From: Sphingomonas sp.
GTDB lineage: Bacteria > Pseudomonadota > Alphaproteobacteria > Sphingomonadales > Sphingomonadaceae
NCBI RefSeq assembly: GCF_017304635.1
Contig: NZ_JAFKMA010000006.1
Span: 80,739-144,738 of the forward strand
DNA length: 64,000 bases
Reading direction: 5' to 3'
The notes beneath the pieces were generated by a model. That model was not told the DNA's origin. It was given only the letters and a program-made list of their open reading frames with translations, and ran no database searches. Within the stretch, counting starts at the first letter, position 1; the number at the start of each line of letters is the position of its first letter. Positions 1 through 8,899 of the stretch are shown piece by piece. Position numbers and translations under genes: made by a program.

Positions 1-540
<540 letters not shown>

Positions 541-548
541 ACCATTCA

Positions 549-652
549 AAGCCCCTCCCCTTCAGGGGAGGGGTTGGGGTGGGGGACGCGGGCGGAGGTC
601 TCTGCGAGATACCGCCCCACCCCCTACCCCTCCCCTGAAGGGGAGGGGCTTG
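549..652. repeat. Paired palindromic repeat (CCCTCCCCTTCAGGGGAGGG type) between atpD and atpC
   Basis: Two hairpins built on CCCCTCCCCTTCAGGGGAGGGG lie in inverted orientation, each with a GGGGTGGGG/CCCCACCCC tail, separated by about 30 bases. The same unit recurs at 46327-46430. It sits inside the atp operon, so it is transcribed and could form a long stem between the genes. This is a REP/BIME-like intergenic repeat without coding capacity. Confidence 0.85.
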
Positions 653-662
653 AGGAATTGAC

Positions 663-914
663 ATGCTGCACTTCGAACTCGTCACTCCCGAAAAGCTGCT
701 CCGGTCGGAGGAGGTCTATCAGGTCGTCGTTCCCGGCACCGAGGGCGACTTCGGCGTGCTGGAGGGTCATGCCCCGGTCATGTCGACGATCCGCGACGGC
801 AATCTCGCCATCTACAAGGCCGACAAGGCCGAGCCCGAACTGGTGCCGATCCGCGGCGGGTTCGCCGAAGTGTCGGCAAGCGGACTGACCGTGCTCGCCG
901 AACAGGCCGGCTGA
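663..914 (+). CDS. atpC: F1F0 ATP synthase subunit epsilon (short form)
   Basis: The 83-residue protein matches the beta-sandwich N-terminal domain of subunit epsilon ([12 protein letters not shown], then [23 protein letters not shown], then RGGFAEVS). It ends where the C-terminal helical hairpin begins in the roughly 135-aa enterobacterial protein; such short forms are known in alphaproteobacteria. Epsilon is part of the central stalk that couples rotation to catalysis. Without the helical arm, epsilon-type inhibition of ATP hydrolysis by the extended arm would not be possible (inference). Confidence 0.95.
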   Translation: MLHFELVTPEKLLRSEEVYQVVVPGTEGDFGVLEGHAPVMSTIRDGNLAIYKADKAEPELVPIRGGFAEVSASGLTVLAEQAG

Positions 915-924
915 GCCGCTGCCC

Positions 925-3015
925 TCAGTCGAGCATCTCGCCGACCTTGGCGGCGAACGCCTCGATCTCGAACGGCTTCGCGATCAGGTCCATCCCGGGC
1001 GCCAGGAAGTCGCCGCGGTCGATCGCCTGCTCGGCATAGCCGCTGACGAACAGCGTCTTCAGCCCCGGACGTTCCTCGCGCAGCCGTCGCGCGATCTCGC
1101 GGCCGTCCATTCCGGGCAGGCCGATGTCCGACACCAGCAGGTCGATGTGGTCGAGCGAACCGGCCACGGCGATCGCCTCGGCTCCGTCATGCGCGACATG
1201 CACGTCGAGGCCCATGTCGGCCAGCACGTCGGTCACCAGCATCCGCACCGCGGGATCGTCCTCGACCACGAGCACGTGCGCGCCGGGCCGCGCGGCGATC
1301 ACCGCGACGCCCTCCCGCTTGGTCGCATCGGGCAGCGCGCCCTGGAACCGTGGCAGCAGGAGTTCGAAGCTCGCCCCCTCGCCTTCGCGGCTGACGACAC
1401 GGACATGGCCACCGGTCTGGTGGACGAAGCCGTAGATCATCGACAGGCCGAGCCCGGTGCCGACGCCGATCGGCTTGGTGGTGAAGAACGGGTCGAACGC
1501 GCGCGCCACCACCTCGGGCGGCATGCCGGTGCCGGTATCGGTCACGGTGACCGAGACGTAATCACCGGGCACGATCCCCTCGAACTGGACCGCCGCCTCG
1601 GCATCGAGCCGACGATTGGCGGTCGCGATGGTCAGCGTCCCACCCTGCGGCATCGCGTCGCGCGCGTTGATCGCAAGGTTGAGCAGTGCGCTTTCGAGCT
1701 GGTTGCGGTCGGTCGAGGCGAACCATAAACCGGTCGCCAGCGACAATTCGAGCGCGACGCTTTCCCCCATGGTCCGCCGCAACAGGTCCTCGATCCCCGC
1801 CGCCAGTGCGTTGACGTCGGCCGCCCCGACATCGAGCGACTGACGCCGCGAAAAGGCAAGCAGGCGATGCGTCAGTGCCGCCGCACGCTGGGCCGACGTG
1901 GTCGCCGCATCGATATAACGGTCGATCCGCGGATCACGATCGTCGCCCAGCCGCCGGTCGAGCAGTTCGAGCGACCCGATGATCCCGGTCAGCATGTTGT
2001 TGAAGTCGTGCGCGATGCCGCCGGTCAGCTGGCCGACCGCCTCCATCTTCTGCGCCTGACGCAACTGATCCTCGGTCTGGCGGAGCAGCGCCTTACCCTC
2101 GACTGCCGCCGTCACGTCGCGGCCGATCGCGAATATCTGCGTGGCACTGGGCGCGGCGACCCACTGGACCCAGCGATAGCCGCCCGACTTGCACCGAAAA
2201 CGCAGGTCGAGGCTCGGCAGCGTCTCGCTCTGCGCCAATTCCAGCCCGGACCGCATCGTCGCCATGTCGTCGGGGTGCGTGAAATAGGCCGCGTCGCGTC
2301 CCACCACCTCGTCGGGCTCGTAGCCCAGGATCGTCCGCCACGCCGGGTTAGCTCGCTGATAGACGCCGTCCAGGGTCGCTTCGACCATCAGATCGGGAGA
2401 GGTGTTCCACATGCGATCGCGCTCGGCCGTGCGCTCCTCGACGCGGCGTTCGAGCGTCGCGTTCAGCGTGGCGAGCGCATCGCGGCTGTCGATCAGCGCC
2501 TTGTCCGCCAGCACGCGACCAGTGGTCTCGTTGGTGAAGATGAATAGCCCGTCGACCCCGCCCCACGCGTCGAGCACACGCGAATAAGAGAAGGACCACC
2601 ATGTGTCGGCGGCACCCCGATCGGTGTCGAGCTTCCACGGCAAGTCGGTGAAGCGCTGGATCTCGCCGGCGAAAGCCTTGTCAATGATCGGCTTGGCTTG
2701 GTCCCAGGCGTCCGCCCACACCTCGGTGAATGGCGCCCCCATCGCCCAGGCGACGCGCGGACCGAGCAGCGGGATATAGGTCTCGTTGAAGAAGAAGACG
2801 AGATCGTCGCGTCCCCAGGACAGGATCATCGATTCGGGCGAGTTGAGGATCAGGCTGAGCGCGGTTTTCAGCGCCGGCGGCCAGCCGGGCGGCGGCCCCA
2901 ACGGATGATCGCGCCAGTCGCGCGCCAAGATCAACCGCGTCGCCTCACCGCCCCCGGCCAGGAAGCGGAGGTCCGTCGACAGCGTCTCTCCCGCCGTGTC
3001 GGCCATGATCGTCAC
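925..3015 (-). CDS. Hybrid PAS sensor histidine kinase with C-terminal receiver domain
   Basis: The 696-aa protein has no membrane segment. Residues 30-165 form a PAS-like sensor, 180-200 a short coiled coil, 205-305 a second PAS domain (GYEPDEVVGRD), then HisKA with the phosphoacceptor His336 (GGIAHDFNN), a HATPase domain with N and G boxes (NLAINARDAMPQGG, DTGTGMPPEV, GTGLGLSMIYGF), and a receiver domain with Asp630 (VSDIGLPGMDG). The HDFNN form of the H box is typical of soluble hybrid kinases. The first possible start is GTG; an ATG nine bases further in is also possible. The gene lies four bases after the epimerase gene and is probably co-transcribed with it. The signal is unknown. Confidence 0.9.
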   Translation of the reverse strand: MTIMADTAGETLSTDLRFLAGGGEATRLILARDWRDHPLGPPPGWPPALKTALSLILNSPESMILSWGRDDLVFFFNETYIPLLGPRVAWAMGAPFTEVWADAWDQAKPIIDKAFAGEIQRFTDLPWKLDTDRGAADTWWSFSYSRVLDAWGGVDGLFIFTNETTGRVLADKALIDSRDALATLNATLERRVEERTAERDRMWNTSPDLMVEATLDGVYQRANPAWRTILGYEPDEVVGRDAAYFTHPDDMATMRSGLELAQSETLPSLDLRFRCKSGGYRWVQWVAAPSATQIFAIGRDVTAAVEGKALLRQTEDQLRQAQKMEAVGQLTGGIAHDFNNMLTGIIGSLELLDRRLGDDRDPRIDRYIDAATTSAQRAAALTHRLLAFSRRQSLDVGAADVNALAAGIEDLLRRTMGESVALELSLATGLWFASTDRNQLESALLNLAINARDAMPQGGTLTIATANRRLDAEAAVQFEGIVPGDYVSVTVTDTGTGMPPEVVARAFDPFFTTKPIGVGTGLGLSMIYGFVHQTGGHVRVVSREGEGASFELLLPRFQGALPDATKREGVAVIAARPGAHVLVVEDDPAVRMLVTDVLADMGLDVHVAHDGAEAIAVAGSLDHIDLLVSDIGLPGMDGREIARRLREERPGLKTLFVSGYAEQAIDRGDFLAPGMDLIAKPFEIEAFAAKVGEMLD

Positions 3016-3019
3016 CGCC

Positions 3020-3973
3020 TCACCCTGCCGCGCGTGCGTGTTCGACCGCTGCGCCCCACGCCGCGATCTCGTCGTTGTGATGCCGCGTCACGGTCAGGTC
3101 GCCGGCGCGTTCGGCCGCGACATCGACCTCGATCGAGCCTTCCCATTCGAACGTCGCATTGCCGAGCAACTGCACCATCCCGTCCGCCTCGGCGCAGCCG
3201 CGCACCAACCCACCGGCGTTGTAGACCGTCAGCGTTCGCCCGAACGTCGCCCGCTCGGTCAGGCAGGCGGCATAGGTCGAGGCCGCCATCGCGCTGCCGC
3301 AACTGTCAGTCAGCCCGACGCCGCGTTCGAACGTCCGCACGAACAGATCGCCATCGGCGCGCACCGTCACGAACGATACGTTGGCGCGGTTGGGGAGCCA
3401 GTCCGGCGCCGCTTCGCACGCCCGACCGACCGCGACCAGTTCCGCTTCGTCGATCGCCTCGACGAACGCGATCAGGTGCGGATTGGGGATCGCGACCGCC
3501 GTGAAACGCCAGCCGCTCGGCAATTGGGGGATGATCCGCTCGACATTCTCGTGCTCGGTGATCGCCATCGGCCAGTCGCGCACGTCGAGCAGCGCCGGGC
3601 CGGCCCGTTCGGCGACGGTGACGACGCCGGGGGCGACGTCGGCCTCCCGTTCGACCTCCGCGTGCGACGTCTTGAGCCGCACGGTCGCGCGATCGATCCC
3701 CAGCCGCTCGAACCCCAGCCGCGCGACGCAGCGCAGGCCGTTGAGGCACGTCTCCGCCTCCGACCCGTCGCTGTTGCGCATGACCATGCCGAAAGCGTGA
3801 TCGGCATCGCCCGCGGTCAGCAACAGCAGCCCGTCCCCCCCGACCGGCCCGCGGCGATCGGCCAATGCCCGCGCGACCGCCGCCCAGTCGTCATCGCTGC
3901 GCTCGATCCCGCGCGCGTCGATCAGCGGGAAGTCGTTGCCCGAGCCGTGGCATTTGATGAAATCGATCCGCAT
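3020..3973 (-). CDS. dapF: Diaminopimelate epimerase family protein
   Basis: DapF interconverts LL- and meso-diaminopimelate for lysine and peptidoglycan synthesis, using two cysteines. The family features are visible: FIKCHGSGNDF at the N terminus, NSDGSEAETC with Cys76, NPHLIAF, NRANVSFV and FERGVGLTDSCGSA with Cys225. At 317 aa it is longer than the usual 270-285 aa. Two normally conserved spots differ: the first active-site loop reads C-L-N-G-L-R instead of C-G-N-G-x-R, and the second CGSAMAA instead of CGTGACA. Both cysteines are kept, so epimerase activity is plausible, but a divergent paralogue is possible. Confidence 0.78.
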   Translation of the reverse strand: MRIDFIKCHGSGNDFPLIDARGIERSDDDWAAVARALADRRGPVGGDGLLLLTAGDADHAFGMVMRNSDGSEAETCLNGLRCVARLGFERLGIDRATVRLKTSHAEVEREADVAPGVVTVAERAGPALLDVRDWPMAITEHENVERIIPQLPSGWRFTAVAIPNPHLIAFVEAIDEAELVAVGRACEAAPDWLPNRANVSFVTVRADGDLFVRTFERGVGLTDSCGSAMAASTYAACLTERATFGRTLTVYNAGGLVRGCAEADGMVQLLGNATFEWEGSIEVDVAAERAGDLTVTRHHNDEIAAWGAAVEHARAAG

Positions 3974-3988
3974 AGTGGCGGTGTAGAG

Positions 3989-4009
3989 CCAAACTTGACA
4001 AACTTCACG
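3989..4009 (-). promoter_or_regulatory. GTCAAGTTTG-type motif upstream of dapF
   Basis: On the coding strand of dapF the stretch reads CGTGAAGTTTGTCAAGTTTGG, ending 16 bases before the ATG. Two closely similar copies precede thiD (16213-16283), also just upstream of a start codon. The function is unknown; it could be a regulator binding site or a dispersed repeat. Confidence 0.45.
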
Positions 4010-4029
4010 CCCTCACACGATATCGCAGA

Positions 4030-4554
4030 TCAGCGTTGCAGACCGTAATGATCGGCCAGCCGATCGAGCGCAAGGCCGAGCACCAGCCGCCCGGCGCGGG
4101 CCGGCCAACCGAGCGCCCGCTCCGCCGCCGGTAGCCCTTCGCCCGCACACACCACGCGCCACAACACGTCGTTGAGCCCAGCACCGACCGCACCGACCGC
4201 AACGTCGAACCGGCGCTTGGCCGCGAGATGCGCAATGGTCGGATCGCATCCGCCGCCCCCGCCACCATCGACGCGGACGCGATCCCATTGCATCGTCACC
4301 TGCGGGCCCAGTTGCGCGATTTCATAGTCCCGCCGCAGCCGCTCGCCCGCCTCGAATTGCCGCGCATCGACGAGGTTGCGCGCACGCAACCAAGACAGCG
4401 GCGATTCGGCGCGATTGACGGTGACGGCGCGCCGACCCCGCGCGGCCTTGACCGGCCGGGTCCCGATCACGCCGGTCGCCGCATCGAACTCCATTTCCAC
4501 CAAGTCGCGCAACACGATCCTCCCGCTAAGCGGTGGCGCCTTGCCAGATCGCAT
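4030..4554 (-). CDS. DUF6456 domain-containing protein
   Basis: The 174-aa product carries ESPLSWLRARNLVDARQFEAGERLRRDYEIAQLGPQVTMQWD, which I recognise as the DUF6456 pattern common in alphaproteobacteria. The later part has a glycine-rich loop and a helix (GLNDVLWRVVCAGEGLPAAERALGWPARAGRLVLGLALDRL) that resembles a DNA-binding helix-turn-helix. The function is not established. It is divergent from the HTH gene at 4600 with only 45 bases between them, so the two may share control. The ATG at 4554 was chosen because extending further would run into the divergent gene; an internal ATG at 4494 is an alternative. Confidence 0.7.
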   Translation of the reverse strand: MRSGKAPPLSGRIVLRDLVEMEFDAATGVIGTRPVKAARGRRAVTVNRAESPLSWLRARNLVDARQFEAGERLRRDYEIAQLGPQVTMQWDRVRVDGGGGGGCDPTIAHLAAKRRFDVAVGAVGAGLNDVLWRVVCAGEGLPAAERALGWPARAGRLVLGLALDRLADHYGLQR

Positions 4555-4599
4555 CTTCTGTAGGAAAGATATGAACCGATTTGGTGAGAGGATACAGCG

Positions 4600-5163
4600 T
4601 TGATTACCGCCATCCGTGAAGTCCGCCGCGCCAGGGGCATGACGCTCGACGACGTTGCCAAGGCTTGCGCGCCGCCGACGACGGCGCAGACGATCGGTCG
4701 TCTGGAGACCGGTACCCGCACCGTGTCGGTCGCCTGGCTCAATCGCATCGCGCAGGCGCTGGGGGTGGAGGCCGCCGATCTCGTCACCCTGCCCGACCAG
4801 CCCGACTTGACCGTCACCGCCCTCCTCGCCGCCGAGGGCGCCCGAGCGCCCCATCGCGCGACGCGCATCCCCCCGCCGCGCCCGGCCGGGGGCACCGTCG
4901 CGGTCGGCGTCGTCGCCAGCCTGGGGGATTACCGTGCCGGTGACACGATCTGGTGCGATCCGCTCGCGCCCGAGACGTTCGGCCAGGCGCTCAACCGCGA
5001 CGTGCTGGTCCCGCGCCCCGGCGGTCGCTTCCTGTTCGGACGCTTGCTCGGACGCGACGGCGATCGCCTCCACCTCCTCCCGCTCGGCACCGGGCAACGC
5101 CAGCAAGTGGTCAACGACCCGCCCTGGATCGCCCGCGCGATCAAACTGATCCGGGACCTCTGA
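4600..5163 (+). CDS. XRE-type helix-turn-helix transcriptional regulator
   Basis: The 187-aa protein starts at TTG, chosen because GAGAGGA lies eight bases upstream and no other start fits. Residues 4-60 form a Cro/C1-type HTH (IREVRRARGMTLDDVAKACAPPTTAQTIGRLETGTRTVSVAWLNRIAQALGV). The C-terminal half (GTVAVGVVASLGDYRAGDTIWCDPL...GRLLGRDGDRLHLLPL) resembles the S24/LexA-type beta fold of phage-like repressors, but I see no clear Ser-Lys catalytic pair. Probably a cytoplasmic regulator; its target is unknown, though the 45-bp divergent spacer to the DUF6456 gene is an obvious candidate. Confidence 0.8.
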   Translation: MITAIREVRRARGMTLDDVAKACAPPTTAQTIGRLETGTRTVSVAWLNRIAQALGVEAADLVTLPDQPDLTVTALLAAEGARAPHRATRIPPPRPAGGTVAVGVVASLGDYRAGDTIWCDPLAPETFGQALNRDVLVPRPGGRFLFGRLLGRDGDRLHLLPLGTGQRQQVVNDPPWIARAIKLIRDL

Positions 5164-5178
5164 GGAGTATCGTTCGAT

Positions 5179-5595
5179 CTATAATTGCCGAGTCTCGGCC
5201 GGGGCGTTCCACCAATTATCGTGGAGCCCGTCCATGTAGTTGACCGGCGCGGCAAGGAGTTCGTCGGTCGCCAGGTCGTCGAGTGCGGCGAGATGGACGG
5301 AGACGTAAGGCTCATCGCCCATCTGCACGATCCGGCCGTGCCCGTGCGTCGCGATGCCGCATTTGGAACAGAAGCGGTGATGCCCTTCGCCCCACTCGCC
5401 CGACTTTCCGTAATCGGCGAGCATATCCTCCCCCGACAACAGACGAAAATCGGCCGGCTTGAGTTGCCCGGCATTCCACATCCGCTGCTTCCAGCAGAAC
5501 GTGCAGTTGCACTTGCCGGTGCCCTGATCGAGGTCGATATCCGCTTCGAACGTGACGGCCTTGCAGTGACAGCTGCCGTGATAGGTCTTTTTCAT
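5179..5595 (-). CDS. GFA family protein (CENP-V/GFA zinc-binding fold)
   Basis: The 138-aa product has the zinc-ligand cysteines of the glutathione-dependent formaldehyde-activating (GFA) fold: C-H-C near residue 9 (GSCHCKAVTFEA), CNCTFCWK near residue 30 and CSKCGI near residue 80. Members are often annotated as formaldehyde-activating enzymes, but most have no proven reaction. It stands alone between the HTH gene and tRNA-Val. A second member of the family lies at 37892-38392. Confidence 0.85.
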   Translation of the reverse strand: MKKTYHGSCHCKAVTFEADIDLDQGTGKCNCTFCWKQRMWNAGQLKPADFRLLSGEDMLADYGKSGEWGEGHHRFCSKCGIATHGHGRIVQMGDEPYVSVHLAALDDLATDELLAAPVNYMDGLHDNWWNAPAETRQL

Positions 5596-5695
5596 CCCGC
5601 GGCTCCTCTCCAGCTCGGTCCAAACGCACCACGGTCGCGATGGAGCCGCGCCTTTCGGCGTACGACGCCGCGTCGTCTCACCGCATTGACCATGG

Positions 5696-5768
5696 TGGGC
5701 GTTGACGGGCTCGAACCGCCGACATCTTCCGTGTAAAGGAAGCGCTCTACCAACTGAGCTAAACGCCC
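5696..5768 (-). tRNA. tRNA-Val (anticodon TAC)
   Basis: The minus strand folds into a complete cloverleaf: acceptor GGGCGTT/AACGCCC, D arm GCTCAGTTGGTAGAGC, anticodon stem CTTCC/GGAAG around loop TTTACAC (anticodon TAC), T loop TTCGAGC, discriminator A. The CCA end is not encoded. Confidence 0.95.
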
Positions 5769-5921
5769 CCGAGGTGGGGAGCGGAGCGACCGCGCCGACG
5801 CGCCATCGGCGCTATACCGAGAGCGGCCGGCGAGTCGGCATAGCCGATCCCGTCCGACGAGGCCGGCGGCAATGCCGTCGGCTCGCCATCCCTGACACCG
5901 ACCGACGAGCCGCGCAACCCT

Positions 5922-6827
5922 TCAGCCCAGCGGCAACCCGGCGGCGGCGAGAGCGGCGAAATGGCGATCCATCCGCTGATGCGAGTCCGTGGTCAGACCG
6001 AGAAACGCGCGCCGGCGATCGAACGGGTCAGGACGGCGCTCGAACAGGCCCGCTTCGGTCATGCGGGTGATCCAGCGGAGCGCAGTGGTCGGCGGCACCG
6101 CGGCGGCGATGCACAAGCTCGACACCGATACCTGCGCGCCCTCCAGCTCGGCGGCATAGAGGTCGAGCAGCATGTCCCAGGCCGGATCCTCGAACAATCC
6201 CGCGGTGAAATGCTGGTCGCGCAGGCGGCGCGCGCGGATGACGTTGCGGATATCGCTCGCCCGGACCGGGTCGGCAGCACGCGGTGGCGCGCCGAAGCCG
6301 GTGACGCGATCGGCCACGCCGGAGCCCCGCGGCTCGCCCTCGCTCAGCCGCGCGAGCAGCTTGGCGATCCGCGCGACTTCCTCGTTCAGCCGCCGCAGCC
6401 GTGCTTCCTCGCCTTCGCGGACGGTGTCGGCCAGCACGTCGACGCGGCGTGCCAGCGCAAGGGCGATCGACCCGGCCAGTGCTCCGTCGTCGGCATCGCA
6501 CAGCAGATCGATCCCGTTCCCGAGGAGGATGCCCGCCGCCGCATCGATCTGCCCTTGGCGCAAGGTCACGACCGCCGCGCAATCGGTCGCCTCGATCAGT
6601 GCCGCGAGTGCCACGCACGCCGGTGCCACCTCATTCTCCGCCACGGCATCGAGCGCCGCGACGATCAGCCGCGCGTTGCCGTCGTCGGGCAGGTCCGCCC
6701 AGTCGACCGACCCCGCCGTTCGTCCGCCTGCCGCCGCCACCGCCTGGGCCAGCACCTCGCGGTCATTCGCGGCGCCGACCAGCAGCGCCGGCGGACGGTC
6801 GGCATCGAGATACAGGTCGTTCGGCAT
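5922..6827 (-). CDS. Winged-helix (MarR-like) DNA-binding protein
   Basis: The 301-aa protein has an N-terminal region (1-130) rich in alanine that resembles an inactive receiver or Rossmann-like domain, a coiled-coil segment (EGEEARLRRLNEEVARIAKLLARL, about 140-165), and a C-terminal winged helix (195-295; LCIAAAVPPTTALRWITRMTEAGLFERRPDPFDRRRAFLGLT) typical of MarR-like regulators. The regulon is unknown. It is monocistronic and transcribed toward tRNA-Val. Confidence 0.75.
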   Translation of the reverse strand: MPNDLYLDADRPPALLVGAANDREVLAQAVAAAGGRTAGSVDWADLPDDGNARLIVAALDAVAENEVAPACVALAALIEATDCAAVVTLRQGQIDAAAGILLGNGIDLLCDADDGALAGSIALALARRVDVLADTVREGEEARLRRLNEEVARIAKLLARLSEGEPRGSGVADRVTGFGAPPRAADPVRASDIRNVIRARRLRDQHFTAGLFEDPAWDMLLDLYAAELEGAQVSVSSLCIAAAVPPTTALRWITRMTEAGLFERRPDPFDRRRAFLGLTTDSHQRMDRHFAALAAAGLPLG

Positions 6828-6992
6828 GTCGGTCGCGCTCCCCCGCTACGCAGCGCCCCCACAGCGAATCGCGTCACGAAATTCAGTCTATATCAAACAG
6901 GTGTAAGATCACGCCGATGTGACGGCAATCGCCTCCAAAACGGAGCGATCGTGACAGTCTAGACTCAAGCCGTCGAAAGAACAGCGCCTCGA

Positions 6993-8483
6993 TCAATCGA
7001 GTGACTTGACGATTTCCTCGACCATCTTCTTGGCGTCGGCAAGCAGCATCATCGTATTGTCCTGGTAGAAGACGTCATTGTCGACCCCGGCATAACCGAC
7101 GCCACCCATCGAGCGCTTGATGAACAGCACGGTCTTCGCCTTGTTCACGTCGAACACCGGCATGCCATAGATCGGCGAGGACTTGTCGGTCTTGGCCGCA
7201 GGATTGACCACGTCGTTGGCGCCGATGATGAACGCGACGTCGGTCTGGGCAAACTCGCTATTGATATCCTCGAGCTCGAACACTTCGTCATAGGGCACGT
7301 TCGCTTCGGCGAGCAGGACGTTCATGTGCCCCGGCATGCGCCCTGCGACCGGGTGGATCGCATATTTCACGCGGACGCCGTGTTCCTTCAGCTTGTCAGC
7401 CATCTCGCGCAGCACGTGCTGTGCCTGGCTGACCGCCATGCCGTAGCCGGGGACGATGATGACCTGGTCGGCCTGTTGCATCAAAAAGGCGGCGTCCTCG
7501 GCCGAACCGCGCTTCCACGGGCGCTGCTCGCGTGCCTCGCCGGTGGTGCCGCCGCCGCTGTCGCCGCCGAACCCGCCCGCGATCACGCTGATGAAGCTGC
7601 GGTTCATCGCGCGGCACATGATGTAGGACAGGATCGCGCCCGACGAGCCGACCAGCGCGCCGGTGATAATCATTGCGCTATTGTGCAGCGTGAACCCCAT
7701 CGCCGCCGCCGCCCAGCCCGAATAGCTGTTGAGCATCGACACCACGACCGGCATATCGGCTCCGCCGATCGGAATGATGAGCAGGAAGCCGATCGCGAAG
7801 CTGAGCAGCGTTATCGTCCAGAAGATCCAGGCCGCCTGGTCCTGTGTGAAATATGCGATCAGCGCGAGGATGCCGGCGAGCACGCCCAAGTTGATGACGT
7901 GGCGGCCGGGCAGCAGGATCGGCTTGCCGCCCATGTTGCCGTTGAGCTTCAGGAACGCGATGACAGAGCCGGAGAAGGTGATCGCACCGATCGCGACGCC
8001 CAGCCCCATCTCGATTCGGCTGACCGGATGGATCGCCATGAACGGCTGGCCGAGCATCGGCGTGACGAGGTCGGCGATGCCGAACGCGCCGGGATTGAGG
8101 AACGCCGCCGCCGCGACCAGCACCGCCGCGAGCCCGACCAGCGAGTGGAACGCCGCGACCAGCTGCGGCATCGCAGTCATCGCGATCCGGCGCGCGGTGA
8201 CGATGCCGATGGCGGCACCGATAGCGATGGCAGCAAGGATTTCGAAGACGGTCAGAAAATCAGGAAAGGGGGTGCCGCGACCGAATTCGTCCGGAGCGAG
8301 GATTACTCCCGGTACGTGGGTCACCAGCGTCGTGACCACGGCAATCGTCATGCCGATCATGCCGAAGCGATTGCCGCGCTGGCTCGAGGTCGGGCTCGAC
8401 AGGCCGCGCAGCGCGAGGATGAAACACATCCCCGCGATCAGATAGGCCAGTGCCGCCCAGGGATTGATCGTTACCTGTTCCAT
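6993..8483 (-). CDS. pntB: NAD(P) transhydrogenase subunit beta
   Basis: PntB forms part of the proton-pumping transhydrogenase that reduces NADP+ with NADH using the proton gradient. The 496-aa protein has about nine membrane segments in its first 300 residues, followed by the soluble NADP(H)-binding domain III with GYGMAVSQAQ, HPVAGRMPGHMNVLLAEANVPYDEV and GANDVVNPAA, all family signatures. The ATG is at 8483. It is the last gene of the leftward operon cox-IV, pntA1, pntA2, pntB, separated from pntA2 by a palindromic repeat. Confidence 0.96.
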   Translation of the reverse strand: MEQVTINPWAALAYLIAGMCFILALRGLSSPTSSQRGNRFGMIGMTIAVVTTLVTHVPGVILAPDEFGRGTPFPDFLTVFEILAAIAIGAAIGIVTARRIAMTAMPQLVAAFHSLVGLAAVLVAAAAFLNPGAFGIADLVTPMLGQPFMAIHPVSRIEMGLGVAIGAITFSGSVIAFLKLNGNMGGKPILLPGRHVINLGVLAGILALIAYFTQDQAAWIFWTITLLSFAIGFLLIIPIGGADMPVVVSMLNSYSGWAAAAMGFTLHNSAMIITGALVGSSGAILSYIMCRAMNRSFISVIAGGFGGDSGGGTTGEAREQRPWKRGSAEDAAFLMQQADQVIIVPGYGMAVSQAQHVLREMADKLKEHGVRVKYAIHPVAGRMPGHMNVLLAEANVPYDEVFELEDINSEFAQTDVAFIIGANDVVNPAAKTDKSSPIYGMPVFDVNKAKTVLFIKRSMGGVGYAGVDNDVFYQDNTMMLLADAKKMVEEIVKSLD

Positions 8484-8495
8484 TCAACCCCCAAC

Positions 8496-8578
8496 CGTCA
8501 CCCCGGCCTTGTGCCGGGGTCCACCGCGCCGTCGGGCGCAAGTGGATGAGTGGATCCCGGGACAAGCCCGGGATGACG
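8496..8578. repeat. REP/BIME-like paired palindrome between pntA2 and pntB
   Basis: The element begins GTCACCCCGGCCTTGTGCCGGGG and ends CCCGGGACAAGCCCGGGATGAC, two hairpins in inverted orientation with outer GTCA/TGAC ends. Elements of the same build lie at 13022, 17321, 18363, 21531, 33213, 33953 and 52231. Here it is inside an operon and so is transcribed. Confidence 0.85.
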
Positions 8579-8580
8579 AA

Positions 8581-8889
8581 TCAATGCTTGGCCGCCGGCC
8601 GATCCTTTTTCTTGTACATTGCGAGCATCCGCGCGGTCACCGCGAACCCGCCGAAGATGTTGACGCTGGCCAGCACCACGGCAAGCAGCCCCAGCCCCTT
8701 CGACACCGCTCCCGCGCCACCAAGTCCGCCCGCCGCCGCCGCGATCAGCGCCCCGACGATGATGACCGACGAAATCGCGTTGGTTACCGCCATCAACGGC
8801 GTATGCAGCGCCGGCGTCACCGACCACACGACGTAATAGCCGACGAAACACGCCAGCACGAAGATCGACAGAATCGAGATAAAGTCCAT
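8581..8889 (-). CDS. pntA2: NAD(P) transhydrogenase subunit alpha, membrane part
   Basis: The 102-aa protein is almost entirely hydrophobic with three to four membrane segments (FISILSIFVLACFVGYYVVW, MAVTNAISSVIIVGALIAAA, LGLLAVVLASVNIFGGFAVTARML). The motif HTPLMAVTNAISSVIIVGA is the signature of the membrane domain of PntA. In split transhydrogenases it is encoded separately from the NAD-binding part (pntA1), as here. It starts 10 bases after pntA1 ends. Confidence 0.95.
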   Translation of the reverse strand: MDFISILSIFVLACFVGYYVVWSVTPALHTPLMAVTNAISSVIIVGALIAAAAGGLGGAGAVSKGLGLLAVVLASVNIFGGFAVTARMLAMYKKKDRPAAKH

Positions 8890-8899
8890 GGCTAATCCC

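Noticed and set aside
4555-5106. N-terminal extension of the DUF6456 frame across the HTH gene
   Set aside because: It would overlap the divergent HTH gene almost completely and has no DUF6456 sequence.
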